Shown piece after piece: positions 11,533-21,696 of a stretch of 64,000 nt of DNA; the stretch's first letter is position 1; the number at the start of each line of letters is the position of its first letter. The notes under the pieces were generated by a model. It saw nothing but the letters and a program-made list of their open reading frames with translations. It had not been told where the DNA came from and did no database searches. Source of the DNA: Burkholderiales bacterium (lineage in GTDB: Bacteria; Pseudomonadota; Gammaproteobacteria; Burkholderiales; SG8-39); assembly GCA_026417035.1 (NCBI GenBank), contig JAOAEA010000004.1, forward strand, positions 1 to 64,000. The letters run 5' to 3'. Both the position numbers and the translations under genes were made by a program.

Positions 11533-12996
11533 TCACTTCTTCCCGACCGCCTCGCGCGCCTTCTGCCGCTCGGCGTGCTCCGCGAGCGTGAGGCGATACG
11601 CGGCGTAGTACTTGTAGATGTTGCGCACGTAGGTGGTGGTCTCGCGCCCGACCTTCTCGCTCACCACCAGCTCGACGTTGTTGAACCACTTGTTCGGGTC
11701 GAGGCCGCGTTTCTCGGCTTCCTTGCGCATCTGCGCGATGCGCCCCGGGCCGGCGTTGTAGGAGGCGAATGCAAACAGCGTCCGGTTCGCCTCGTCGAAG
11801 TGCGCGTCGGCGAAATAGCGCGTCATCAGCTGGTCCATGTACTTCGCGCCCGCGTGGATGTTCGGCTCGAGCAGCGTGATGTCGCCCACCTTGAGCTCCG
11901 CCCCGGTCGCCGGCATGAGCTGCATCACGCCGATCGCGCCGACCGGGCTCTTGGCGTTCTGGTCGAGCTGCGACTCCTGGAAGCCCTGCGCCGCGAGCAT
12001 GAGCGGGTCGAACCCGTATTTCGGCCCGTACGTCCGGAAGAGCGCGAGCGTCGCCTCGAACCGCTTCCATTCCGCGGATGCCGTCGGATCCTTCAGCTGC
12101 CGGATGTTCCGGTGGTACTGCTTCATGCGCCAGTCCGCCACGCCCTGCTTCTTCAGGTGGTTGTCGAAGAAGTCGAGGAGCGCCGCTTCGAGCTGCGGGC
12201 TGCCCTTGCGGATTGCCCAGCCGATCCTGCCGCCCTCGCGCACGGCGGCGGTCTCGTTCAGCCGCACCGCGGGCAGGACCTGCGCCCACATCCGCGCCTT
12301 CCAGTCGTCGACGACGATCGCCTCGACGAGGCCGGCGTTCACCATCTCGAGCAGGTCCTCGTCCTCGAGCGCGTCGGGCACGCGGACGAGGTTCACGGCC
12401 GGCCTGCCCGCCTGCTTCAGGCGCTCGTTCAGCGCCACGAGGCTCTCGTAGTAGCTCGACGCGGGACGCACGTGCACGGTCCGGCCCGCGAGGTCGTCGG
12501 CCGCGGCCACCGGCGCCGCCTTCGCCCCGGTCACGACGATCTCGCGCACCGGCGCCTGCCATTCGGGCACGGCGAAGTCCACGATCCGGCGCCGCGCCTC
12601 GGTCACGGTGAGGTTGCCCGCGGCGATGTCGGCGCGGCCCTCGGCGACATCGGCGAGCAGCTCGTCGCGGGTGGTGGCGATGACGTACACGGTGAGGGGC
12701 CGGTTGCCGAGCTGCTTCGCGTGCTTCTTGTTGACGTAGCGCTCGAAGTCGCGCACGTTGTCGGCGGTGACGCCGCGCTCGCGCCCCTTGTCGATGAAAT
12801 ACAGGGTCCGGCTGTAGGGCACCGCCACCCGGATCACGCGCCGCTCCAGCATCGCGTCGAAGTCCCCGGTCCAGGGCTTCGCGCCGAGGGGCAGGGCGCG
12901 CAGCTCGCCCACGCTGGCCCGGGGTCCTTCGGCGGCGTGCGCCGCCGAAGCGGCGAGGAGCACGGCGCCGAGCGCGCCGGCAAGGATGCTCCGCAT
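11533..12996 (-). CDS. mltF: membrane-bound lytic transglycosylase F-like (SBP_bac_3 domain plus SLT domain)
   Basis: Signal peptide, amino-acid-binding-like N-terminal domain (RVIRVAVPYSRTLYFID..) and SLT: AAQGFQESQLDQNAKSPVGAIGVMQLMPATG, ASYNAGPGRIAQMRKEAEKRGLDPNKWF. Confidence 0.88.
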   Translation of the reverse strand: MRSILAGALGAVLLAASAAHAAEGPRASVGELRALPLGAKPWTGDFDAMLERRVIRVAVPYSRTLYFIDKGRERGVTADNVRDFERYVNKKHAKQLGNRPLTVYVIATTRDELLADVAEGRADIAAGNLTVTEARRRIVDFAVPEWQAPVREIVVTGAKAAPVAAADDLAGRTVHVRPASSYYESLVALNERLKQAGRPAVNLVRVPDALEDEDLLEMVNAGLVEAIVVDDWKARMWAQVLPAVRLNETAAVREGGRIGWAIRKGSPQLEAALLDFFDNHLKKQGVADWRMKQYHRNIRQLKDPTASAEWKRFEATLALFRTYGPKYGFDPLMLAAQGFQESQLDQNAKSPVGAIGVMQLMPATGAELKVGDITLLEPNIHAGAKYMDQLMTRYFADAHFDEANRTLFAFASYNAGPGRIAQMRKEAEKRGLDPNKWFNNVELVVSEKVGRETTTYVRNIYKYYAAYRLTLAEHAERQKAREAVGKK

Positions 12997-13031
12997 GGCT
13001 GTCCTCCGTCTTTCGCGACGCGCGCGGCCGG

Positions 13032-15086
13032 TCAGTCTTCCTCGGCCTGCTTGCGCGTCGCCTGGTACTGGCTCACGAGCTCCTTCTGGATCGCGGGCGG
13101 CACCGGCTCGTAGTGCGAGAGCTGCATCGAGTACGAGCCGCGCCCGGCGGTGATCGACTTCAGCCGGTTGGCGTAGCCGTCGAGCTCGGAGAGCGGCACG
13201 ACGCCGGCGACGACCATCTGCCCGCCGGCGAGGTTGTCGGTGCCGGTGACCTGGCCGCGGCGCCCGGAGAGGTCGCCGGTGATGTCGCCCATGTTCGCCT
13301 CGGGCGCGACGATCTCCACCGACACGATCGGCTCGAGCACGATCGGGCGCGCCTTGGCGAGCGCGTCGAGGAAGGCCTTGCGGCCCGCCGACACGAACGC
13401 GACCTCCTTCGAGTCCACCGGATGGTGCTTGCCGTCGTACACGGTCACGCGCACGTCCTGCATGCGGAAGCCCGCGAGGTAGCCCGACTCCAGCACCTCG
13501 CGCACGCCCTTCTCGACGGCCGGGATGAACTGGTTGGGGATCACGCCGCCCTTCACCTGGTCGACGAACTCGAAGCCCGCGCCGCGCGGCAGCGGCTCGA
13601 CGCGCAGGTACACCTCGCCGAACTGCCCGGCACCGCCGGTCTGCTTCTTGTGCCGCGCGTGGCCTTCCGCCGGCGCGGTGATCGTCTCGCGGTAGGGGAT
13701 GCGCGGTGGCCGCGTCGTGACCTCGAGCTTGAACTGCGAGCTCATGCGCTCGAGCACCGAGCGCAGGTGCAGCTCCGAGAGGCCGCGGATCACCGTCTCG
13801 TTCATGTGCGGGTCATGCTCGACGGCGAGCGTCGGGTCCTCCGCCGACATCTTGCCGAGGATCTCCGAGATCCGGCCCTCGTCGCCGCGGCGCTTCGGTT
13901 CGATGGCGAGCCCGAACATCGGCCGCGGGAACTCGAGCGGCTTCATGCGGATGCCGTCCTCGTCGTGCGAGTCGTGCAGCACGCAGTCGAAGGTGATCTC
14001 GTCCACCTTCGCCACCGCGCCGATGTCGCCCGGGACGAGCCGCGGCACCTCCACCTGTTCCTTGCCCTGGAGCATGAAGAGGTGCCCGACCTTGAACGGC
14101 TTCTTGTTCTCGCCCACGTAGAGCTGCGAGTCCTTGGTCACCGTGCCCTGGTGCACGCGGAAGACGCCGATCTTGCCGACGTACGGGTCGTTCACGATCT
14201 TGAAGACGTGCGCGAGCACGTGCTTCGCCGGATCCGGCTCGCTGCGGAAGGACTCGTCCGCGCCGCCGCCGGCGCGGAAGAAGAGCGGCGGGTTCCCCTC
14301 CGCGGGGTTGGGCAGGTGGCGGGTCATCACCTCGAGGAGGTCCACGATGCCCGCGCCGGTGCGCGCCGATGCGAACACCACCGGCACGATGTGGCCCTCG
14401 CGCAGCGCCTTCTCGAGGGGCGCGTGCAGCGCCTCGGGCGCGACGTCGCCCTTCTCGAGGTACTCGGTCATCGCGCCTTCGTCCACCTCGACGATCTGCT
14501 CGACGACCATGCGGTGCACGTCCGCCACCGAGAGGAAGTCGGCGTTGCCCGAGTCGGCTGCGAAGCAGTCGATGACGCGTTTCGCGCCGTCCGCGGGCAG
14601 GTTGATGGGCAGGCATTCCTTGCCGAAGGCCTCGCGGATGGCGGCGAGCACGCCCTCGAGGTCGGCGTTCTCGTGGTCGATCTTGTTGACCACCACCATG
14701 CGCACGAGGTTGCGCGCCTTGGCCCACTCCATCATCCGCGTGGTGACGAGCTCGATGCCGGCGGCCGCGCTCACCACCACCGCCACCGTTTCCACGGCGT
14801 CCAGCGCGCCGATCGCCTGGCCGATGAAGTCGGGGTAGCCGGGCGTGTCGATGAGGTGCACCCGCGTGCCCTTGTAGTCGACGTGCAGGACCGCCGAGCG
14901 CAGCGAGTGCTGGTAGTCCTTCTCCAGCGGGTCGAAGTCGGCGACCGTCGTGCCGCGCTCCACCGCGCCCGCGGCGCCGATCATGCCGCTCTTCGCGAGC
15001 AGGGCCTCCGCGAGCGAGGTCTTGCCCGACGCGCCGTGCCCGACGAGGGCCACGGTGCGCAGGTCGGCGGTGGCGTATTGCGTCAT
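13032..15086 (-). CDS. fusA: elongation factor G paralogue (EF-G2-like GTPase)
   Basis: G1 GHGASGKTSL, G3 DTPGYPDF, G4 NKID, and EF-G domains II-V; 684 aa. Confidence 0.88.
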   Translation of the reverse strand: MTQYATADLRTVALVGHGASGKTSLAEALLAKSGMIGAAGAVERGTTVADFDPLEKDYQHSLRSAVLHVDYKGTRVHLIDTPGYPDFIGQAIGALDAVETVAVVVSAAAGIELVTTRMMEWAKARNLVRMVVVNKIDHENADLEGVLAAIREAFGKECLPINLPADGAKRVIDCFAADSGNADFLSVADVHRMVVEQIVEVDEGAMTEYLEKGDVAPEALHAPLEKALREGHIVPVVFASARTGAGIVDLLEVMTRHLPNPAEGNPPLFFRAGGGADESFRSEPDPAKHVLAHVFKIVNDPYVGKIGVFRVHQGTVTKDSQLYVGENKKPFKVGHLFMLQGKEQVEVPRLVPGDIGAVAKVDEITFDCVLHDSHDEDGIRMKPLEFPRPMFGLAIEPKRRGDEGRISEILGKMSAEDPTLAVEHDPHMNETVIRGLSELHLRSVLERMSSQFKLEVTTRPPRIPYRETITAPAEGHARHKKQTGGAGQFGEVYLRVEPLPRGAGFEFVDQVKGGVIPNQFIPAVEKGVREVLESGYLAGFRMQDVRVTVYDGKHHPVDSKEVAFVSAGRKAFLDALAKARPIVLEPIVSVEIVAPEANMGDITGDLSGRRGQVTGTDNLAGGQMVVAGVVPLSELDGYANRLKSITAGRGSYSMQLSHYEPVPPAIQKELVSQYQATRKQAEED

Positions 15087-15269
15087 TGTTCCTCCTCCCC
15101 TTTTCGCCCGAATTTAACCGCTCGGGCGAGGGCCTGCCAGCCCCGGGATCAAGCGGGCGCGCCCGGGCGCGCGCCGTGCACGAATGCGCACCGCGCGGCG
15201 GCTCGCGCCGGCCCGCGCGGCGGCCCGGTGATACCGTTGATGCGGCAAGACTTTCGGGGAGGACGTCGC

Positions 15270-15692
15270 ATGCGCCAGGGCCATGCCGCCGCCGCGCGCG
15301 CCGCGCCGGACGGCGAGCGCTTCCAGAAGTGGGAGCCGGTCGCGGGACTCGACGCGGGGCCCGCGCGCCTCGTCGAGCTGCGCGACGACGCCGACGGGCT
15401 CGCGCTCACGATCGCGTTCGACGAGCCGTTGCCGCGCTCGCTGCACGTCGCCTTCGCCACGCCCCTCGCGCACCGGCGCAGCTCCTTCGAGGTGTTCATC
15501 CGCATCTGGTCCATGGAAGTCCCGCACCCGTGGTACACGGTGGAGAACTCCCGCTGGATCCGCTGGCTGCACGAGGAGAGCTTCGGGCAGTTCGCGAGCG
15601 CCTCGCTCGCCCACTACGTGATCACCACCGCCCGCGACTTCATCGAGGTGCTCGCGGCCGAGGCGCCGGCGGTGCGCTGGCTCGACCGCTGA
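15270..15692 (+). CDS. hypothetical protein
   Basis: Frame-3 ORF with GGGGAGG ribosome-binding site 7 nt before ATG; protein MRQGHAAAARAAPDGERFQKWEPVAGLDAGPARLVEL..; occupies the strand switch between EF-G and pelG. Confidence 0.6.
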   Translation: MRQGHAAAARAAPDGERFQKWEPVAGLDAGPARLVELRDDADGLALTIAFDEPLPRSLHVAFATPLAHRRSSFEVFIRIWSMEVPHPWYTVENSRWIRWLHEESFGQFASASLAHYVITTARDFIEVLAAEAPAVRWLDR

Positions 15693-15794
15693 GCAGCCGC
15701 CGCACGAAGGGGAACGTGCCGTGGACCCGAGGCGGCTCCGATCCGCCCGGCGGGGGCCAGGGCTCTCCCGGCGGCGCGCGCGGCGTGCCCGCGG

Positions 15795-17165
15795 TCACTG
15801 CAGCATGAAGGTCTCGTACTCCAGGCGCCCGAGCTTCGACTCGAGCACGCGTACGCCGGCCACGACGGTGACGAGCAGGGCCGCCGCGAAGCCGTAGCCG
15901 TACCAGGGCGCCCCCAGGGCGAGCGTCGCGAGCGTGAGCGCGACGTTGGCGGTCACGAGCAGGGCCGTGAGGCCGACCACCGCGGCGCGCTTGTCGAGGT
16001 AGTAGCAGACGGTCAGGATGCCGAGCAGCACCACCTGCAGCCCGGCCGAGACGACGTTGATGTAGAGCAGCGGCAGGTAGAGCTCCGAGATGCCGAGCCG
16101 CGCGAGCACCCAGGCCCCGGTGGCGAACACGACGAGCACGGCCATCCCCTGGATCTTCACGATCTCGGCGAGCGCCTGGCGGATGGTGAAGACCATCTCC
16201 TCGCGCATGCCCTCGATGAAGTCGATCGAGCTCCCCGCGCGCACCGCCTCGTAGAACTTCTCGAAGTACTCGGCGAAGTCGGTCTCGATGCGCACCAGGA
16301 ACACCGCCATGCCGGGGATGATGGCGAGGTAGGCGAGGAACACCGGCATGTCGTAGATCACCGAGGCGTGCAGGGGCCCGATGACGCGGCTGCCCGTCTC
16401 CGGGCTGTACCAGAAGATGAACTTGTCGGCCCAGATGCCGAGGTGGTAGAGCAGGCCGCTCGCGGCGAGCGCCGGGAACATCGCGCCGCGCCGCGCGAAG
16501 TCGAACGCCACGAGGCGCGGCGCCGGGAACTCGCGGATCACGAGCGTCACCATGCCGGTGAGCAGCACGAAGTGGCCGATGACGAAGCCGAAGAGCAGGC
16601 CCTCGGTGCCGAGCGGCCGCAGCGCGAGCGCCGCCGCGACGGTGATCGAGTAGCCGAGCGCGAAGAGCGACACGATCGCGCGGTAGCGCTTCATGCCCGA
16701 GAGGAAGATGGTGGTGGTCCACACGCAGCAGAGGATCACGAACCCCGAGAGCATGAGCACGCGGTACATGTCGGACAGGCCGCCGAAGAGCGCGAAGAGG
16801 AGCACGATGCCGGTCGTGCCGGCCGCCGCCATGACGCACAGCAGCAGGCCCATGAAGTTCGGCATCACGAGCGCGTCCTTCTTCTCGAAGAGGCGGTCGG
16901 CCACCCAGCGCGTGAAGGCGAGCTGCACCGGGCCGGTGAAGATGATCGAGCTCACCAGGAGGAAGGTCACGGAGACCTGGAACTGGGTGATCAGGACCTC
17001 GGGCGAGACCACCGCGAGGCTCATGACGCCGATCACGAGGATCGCGACGATCGACAGCACCCACGGACCGGCGCTCACGACGCCCGCGTACGCGTAGGCC
17101 CGGAAGAGCCCCGCGTAGGTGCCCTTGCGCATGAGCTTGCGCAGCTCGAAGCCGATGCCCGCCAT
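15795..17165 (-). CDS. pelG: Pel exopolysaccharide export protein PelG
   Basis: MAGIGFELRKLMRKGTYAGLFRAYAYAGVVSAGPWVLSI N-terminus plus polytopic membrane protein at the end of a pel operon. Confidence 0.95.
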   Translation of the reverse strand: MAGIGFELRKLMRKGTYAGLFRAYAYAGVVSAGPWVLSIVAILVIGVMSLAVVSPEVLITQFQVSVTFLLVSSIIFTGPVQLAFTRWVADRLFEKKDALVMPNFMGLLLCVMAAAGTTGIVLLFALFGGLSDMYRVLMLSGFVILCCVWTTTIFLSGMKRYRAIVSLFALGYSITVAAALALRPLGTEGLLFGFVIGHFVLLTGMVTLVIREFPAPRLVAFDFARRGAMFPALAASGLLYHLGIWADKFIFWYSPETGSRVIGPLHASVIYDMPVFLAYLAIIPGMAVFLVRIETDFAEYFEKFYEAVRAGSSIDFIEGMREEMVFTIRQALAEIVKIQGMAVLVVFATGAWVLARLGISELYLPLLYINVVSAGLQVVLLGILTVCYYLDKRAAVVGLTALLVTANVALTLATLALGAPWYGYGFAAALLVTVVAGVRVLESKLGRLEYETFMLQ

Positions 17166-17168
17166 CGC

Positions 17169-18719
17169 CTAGCTCCCCGCCCGCGCGCGCCCGCGCACCG
17201 CGTCCGGCGCGGCGAGCGCGCGCTCGTAGATCGCCCGGTAGCGGGCGAAGACGAGGTCCTGCGCGTAGTAACGCGCGACGCGCGCGAGCGCCGCAGCCGA
17301 GGCGGCGCGCCACGCGTCGGGATCGGCGAGCAGCTCCACCACCGCCGCGGCGAGCGCGGAGGGGTCGGCGATGCCCACGACGCGGCCGGCGGCGCCGAGC
17401 GCCGCGTCCTCGCCCGCGAGGCCGTACACGAGCTCGCGGCAGGCGCCGACGTCGGTGGTCACCGCCGGGGCGCCGGAGGCGAAGCCCTCGAGCACGACGA
17501 GCGGCAGGCCCTCGCTGATCGACGAGAGCACGACGACACCCACCTGCGGCAGGAGCTCGGTGACCTTCCGGAAGCCGAGGAACTTGACGCGGTCCGCGAG
17601 CCCGAGGTCGGCCGCGATCGCCTCGCACTCGCGCGCATAAGCGGGGTCCTCGTCCGTCGGGCCGGCGATCCAGCCCTCGGCGTCGGGCAGCCGGTTCACC
17701 ACGCTGCGCATCGCGCGCACGAAGGTCTTCACGTCCTTGATCGGGACGACGCGGCCGACCAGGGCGGCGACGCGCGGCGCGGGCGAGGGGCGCGCCGCGG
17801 CGAGCGGCGCGAAGCGCGGGAGGTCGACGCCGTTCGGGATGGTCGTGAGCTTCGCGGGATCGGCGCCGTCGGCGACCTGGCGGCGGCGGTTCGCCTCGAA
17901 CAGGGCGACGATGTCGCTCGCCGCGTCGTAGGCGGCGCGCCCCAGCGTCTCGAAAAAGCGGATCCAGAGCTGGCGGTAGTAGCTGATCTCTGTCGTGTCG
18001 CGCTGGAACACCGAGCGGTTGTCGTGGATCCACTCCGCCGAGAAGAGGTCGATGCGGCGCTCCTTCGTGTAGATGCCGTGCTCCGACACCACCAGCGGGC
18101 GGCCGGTGCGGCGGTGGACGAGCGCGCCGAGGTAGCCGGCGAAGCCGGTGGAGGCGGTGTGGTACACGCGCGCCGGGATCAGGCGGTCGCGGATCGCGGC
18201 GAGCTTCCAGAGCGGGCCGTGCATGTTGCGCACCGTCCAGAAGTAGTCCACGAACGACGGGTCGGTGGAGAAGCGCCCGAACATGCCGCGGATGTAGCGC
18301 CAGGAGGCCTCGCTGTAGAGGAAGTCCTCGTAGGTGAGGCGGTGGCCGAGCTCGTCGCCGAGGCTGCCGAGGAGCTCCTCGTCCCCGGCGTGCGCGAGCG
18401 GCGCGTGGAAGTACTCGTGCAGCCGCTCGACGCGCTCGTACATCGCGCGGTCGCCGGCGGTCGCGCGCTTGGGCGGCAGGCCGGCGCGGTCGTAGAGGTA
18501 GTGCGTCTCCAGGTGCACCAGGTTCGGCGGCAGCTCGTAGCGGATCGGGCCGTAGTCCTCGGGCCGGCTGCCGATGAACACCGCGGCGAAGCGCAGGTCC
18601 GGGAAGCCGCGCACGATCTGGTGCACCCAGGTCGAGACGCCGCCCGACACGTACGGGTAAGTCCCCTCGAGGAGGAGCGCCACGTCGGCCGAGGACGCGC
18701 GCGGCAGCGGCTCAGTCAC
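17169..18719 (-). CDS. pelF: Pel glycosyltransferase PelF (GT4)
   Basis: ADVALLLEGTYPYVSGGVSTWVHQIVRGFPDLRF; HGIYTKERRIDL; SSISEGLPLVVLEGFASGAPAVTTDVGACREL. Confidence 0.96.
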   Translation of the reverse strand: MTEPLPRASSADVALLLEGTYPYVSGGVSTWVHQIVRGFPDLRFAAVFIGSRPEDYGPIRYELPPNLVHLETHYLYDRAGLPPKRATAGDRAMYERVERLHEYFHAPLAHAGDEELLGSLGDELGHRLTYEDFLYSEASWRYIRGMFGRFSTDPSFVDYFWTVRNMHGPLWKLAAIRDRLIPARVYHTASTGFAGYLGALVHRRTGRPLVVSEHGIYTKERRIDLFSAEWIHDNRSVFQRDTTEISYYRQLWIRFFETLGRAAYDAASDIVALFEANRRRQVADGADPAKLTTIPNGVDLPRFAPLAAARPSPAPRVAALVGRVVPIKDVKTFVRAMRSVVNRLPDAEGWIAGPTDEDPAYARECEAIAADLGLADRVKFLGFRKVTELLPQVGVVVLSSISEGLPLVVLEGFASGAPAVTTDVGACRELVYGLAGEDAALGAAGRVVGIADPSALAAAVVELLADPDAWRAASAAALARVARYYAQDLVFARYRAIYERALAAPDAVRGRARAGS

Positions 18720-19794
18720 GCGCGCCTCCCGCCCAGAACCGCACCACCGGCGTCATGGTCGCGCCCGCCGCGCCGCGCGCGAGCGGGGCGAGGCACTCGC
18801 GCACGCGGGCGTAGTCGCCCCGCGCGTACGCGATCTCGGCGAGATACGGCAGCACGCGCGCTTCGACCAGGCCCGCGGCCATCGCCGCGCGGTAGCTCGC
18901 CTCGGCGGCCGCGAGGTCGCCCGCCGCCTGCTCGAGGCGCCCGCGCAGGAACAGGATCCCTGCATCCCCGGGCGCGAGCGCCACGGCCTCGCGCGCGCAC
19001 GCGAGGCCCTGCCCGATCGCGAAGCGGCGCAGGTCGCCCTGCACGAGCTGCGCATAGACGAGCTCGTTGTACTGCTCGGCGAGACGCCGCAGCGCGGTGA
19101 GGCGCGCCACCGGCTCGGGATCGCCGGCGAGCACCGCCCGCTCGCGGTCGATCACCGCCTGGATGCGGCGCTCCATCCCCTCGACCATGCCGTAGGCGGT
19201 GAGGCGCAGGTCCTCGGACGGGTCCGAGAGCAGGCGGCGCAGCAGCGGCCCGGCGACGCGCACCGGCATGTTCTGCATCGCGACGAGCGACTTCATGCGC
19301 GTCTCGGGCGCGACGCGCGCGTCGAGGAGCAGCCCGCGCAGGCCCGCCGGCCGCAGCCGCGTCGCCGCCTCGTGCGCCGGCGTGGCGTACTCCGGCGGCC
19401 GCACGGCGGCGAACGGCCGGTAGCGGAGCGGCTTCGGGATGAGCCGCGGGATCGCGAGCGCGGCGGCCACGCCGGCCACCCCGAAGAGCGGGATGAAGAA
19501 CACGAAGGCCGCGAGCAGCGCGAGCACCGGCAGCGCCGGGTCGCGGAAGGCGAGCGGCAGCACGCCGCGCAGCGCGGCGGCGAAGAGCAGGCTCGCGGCG
19601 CCGTGCAGCAGGAAGAACGCGGCGAGGTCGCGGTCGCCGTGCGTGACGTCGATCAGGAGGTAGAGCGCGCTCGCCTCGAGCGCCGCCGCGGGCAGCGCGA
19701 GCCAGAACCACGCGAACCCGCGCATCGCCTGCGCGAAGCGCTCGGCGCGCTCGCTCTCGGAGCCGAGCGGCTGCGCGGCGATCGGCGCGCTCAT
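18712..19794 (-). CDS. pelE: Pel biosynthesis protein PelE
   Basis: Two-TM N-terminus plus TPR-like C-terminus; ATGA overlap with pelD, 8-nt overlap with pelF; operon position. Confidence 0.88.
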   Translation of the reverse strand: MSAPIAAQPLGSESERAERFAQAMRGFAWFWLALPAAALEASALYLLIDVTHGDRDLAAFFLLHGAASLLFAAALRGVLPLAFRDPALPVLALLAAFVFFIPLFGVAGVAAALAIPRLIPKPLRYRPFAAVRPPEYATPAHEAATRLRPAGLRGLLLDARVAPETRMKSLVAMQNMPVRVAGPLLRRLLSDPSEDLRLTAYGMVEGMERRIQAVIDRERAVLAGDPEPVARLTALRRLAEQYNELVYAQLVQGDLRRFAIGQGLACAREAVALAPGDAGILFLRGRLEQAAGDLAAAEASYRAAMAAGLVEARVLPYLAEIAYARGDYARVRECLAPLARGAAGATMTPVVRFWAGGARD

Positions 19795-21146
19795 CGCTTC
19801 CGTCCCCGCCACCGGGCGAGGGTGGCGAGCGGCGCGCGGTCGGTGAGCGGGATGGTGAGCGTCTGGATGCCCAGGCCCGCGAGGCCGGCGCCGAAGCTCT
19901 CCTTCAGCGCGCCGTCGATGCGCAGGAGGTAGCCGTCCACCGCGGCGATGCCCGCCACCGGCAGCAGGTTCACGACGACGCTCTGGTCGGCCTCCGCGCT
20001 CGGCGTCCACAGCACGTCCTTGCCGCGGCGGCTGCGCACCACCAGCTCGAAGGCGTCCTTCCACAGCGGGTGGCTGCCGAACCTGAACGCGACGATGTGG
20101 CTCGGCACCTGGAACTCGCGGGCGAGCCGCGCGAGCCGGACCATCTCCGCGGCGAAGTCGAGCGGCACGTCGGGGTGGCTCTCCACGACCGCGTGCACCG
20201 CCGGCGCGGCCGCGACCGCGTCCGCGTAGTAGGCGAGCAGCACGGCGACGAGCTGCAGGGTCTCGTCGGTGAGCGCGAAGAAGGGCATGCGGTCCACCAC
20301 CAGCACGCCGGCGAGGGCGCCGGCCTCGCCGCGCACCGGCGCGACGACGAGGTGCGGCGTCGGCACGCTGCGGTCGAGCGCGGCGCTCTGCACGTGGGCG
20401 AGCTCGCCGCGCTCCTCCATGTGCGCGAGCAGCGGGTCGTCGGGCGCGAGCGGCGCGGGCTCGCCGAGAGCGGCCACGCGCTCGAAGCGCCGCTCGCCGT
20501 CGCGGCTCGCGACCGCCTCGAGGGCGGCCACCTCGATCTGCGCCGTCTGCGCGAGGAAGGCGAGGAGCTCGCGCGCCCCCGGCAGCGGGCCGTCCTTCGC
20601 GACCGCGATCACCCGCCGCTCGAGCTCGCCGAGCGCGTCGCGCAGCGTCGTCGGGCGCGCGAGCAGGTCCTGCTCGAGGTGCTCGTGCGAGAGCCGGAGC
20701 AGGTAGAGCCGGTTGGTGACGCGCTCGACGCGCTCCTCGAGGTATTCGACGAGCTCGCTCTGCCGGCGCAGGCGCATGCGCCAGATGCCGCTGTACTCGC
20801 CCGCGATCATCACGAGCAGCAGCCCGCCCAGGAAGTAGAGCTTCGGCGGCGCGAACGCCGTGGTGGCCGGCGTGGACCAGTACCAGTAACCGAGCAGCAG
20901 CGCCGAGGAGGCGAGCCCCGCGACCACGCCGTAGCGCAGCGCGAGGAGGACCGGCGCGAACCACGCCCAGGGGAACTCGGCGGCGACGAAGAGCGGGTCT
21001 TCGGGCGAGAACGCGAGGCCGAGCCCGAGGACGGCGCCGGTGAGCACCAGCACCTCGACCCAGATCCACGGCCCCTCGAGCCGCGGCAGCGCGCGCGCCG
21101 CCGCGCGCCGGGCGCGCCGGACGAGCTGGCTCAGGTTCCCGGTCAC
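19791..21146 (-). CDS. pelD: Pel c-di-GMP receptor PelD (GAF plus degenerate GGDEF)
   Basis: Four TM N-terminus, coiled coil, GAF-like and C-terminal domain with RGKD (RxxD); operon position. Confidence 0.9.
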   Translation of the reverse strand: MTGNLSQLVRRARRAAARALPRLEGPWIWVEVLVLTGAVLGLGLAFSPEDPLFVAAEFPWAWFAPVLLALRYGVVAGLASSALLLGYWYWSTPATTAFAPPKLYFLGGLLLVMIAGEYSGIWRMRLRRQSELVEYLEERVERVTNRLYLLRLSHEHLEQDLLARPTTLRDALGELERRVIAVAKDGPLPGARELLAFLAQTAQIEVAALEAVASRDGERRFERVAALGEPAPLAPDDPLLAHMEERGELAHVQSAALDRSVPTPHLVVAPVRGEAGALAGVLVVDRMPFFALTDETLQLVAVLLAYYADAVAAAPAVHAVVESHPDVPLDFAAEMVRLARLAREFQVPSHIVAFRFGSHPLWKDAFELVVRSRRGKDVLWTPSAEADQSVVVNLLPVAGIAAVDGYLLRIDGALKESFGAGLAGLGIQTLTIPLTDRAPLATLARWRGRKR

Positions 21147-21150
21147 GCGC

Positions 21151-21669
21151 CTACTCGATTCTCGCGGAGGCGAGCAGCTCGCGGATCAGCTTCTGGCCGA
21201 CCGCGGCGAGCGCCTCGCGGCTCCACCCGCTCTTGCCACCGACCGCGCTCCACAGCACCTCGCCCGACTGCAGATCGACGATGAAGAGCGCGACGCCCAC
21301 CGCCGGCTCGCCGTCCACGCCGACCTTGTAGCGCCACTCGTCCACCGCGCCGTACACGCCGTAGCGGGCGCCCTCGGCGCGTGCCCACTTGCGCGCCTCG
21401 TCCTGGACCTTGCGCTCGGCGGGCTCGAACAGCGTCTCCGGGTTCATCGCCGCCGGGTAGCGCACGAGGTTCCCGACGCCGCGCGCGCGCAGCAGGCCGT
21501 CGGTGATCGACTCCGCGCGCAGGCCCGCCTGGGGCGTGTCGGTGTGGTTCACGATCGGCAGGAGCGCCCACTTGGCGTTCTTGTCGAGCGTGGCGGTGCC
21601 GGGGCCGCGGTCGGTGACCGTGCAGCCGGCGAGGAGCGCCGCGAGGGCGAGGGTGAGGGCGATGCGCAT
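21151..21669 (-). CDS. pelC: Pel outer-membrane lipoprotein PelC
   Basis: Lipobox LAALLAGC; KNAKWALLPIVNHTDTPQAGLRAESITDGLL; 172 aa; operon position. Confidence 0.93.
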   Translation of the reverse strand: MRIALTLALAALLAGCTVTDRGPGTATLDKNAKWALLPIVNHTDTPQAGLRAESITDGLLRARGVGNLVRYPAAMNPETLFEPAERKVQDEARKWARAEGARYGVYGAVDEWRYKVGVDGEPAVGVALFIVDLQSGEVLWSAVGGKSGWSREALAAVGQKLIRELLASARIE

Positions 21670-21696
21670 GGTGGCCTCCGTTGTCGTCCTTTTCCG

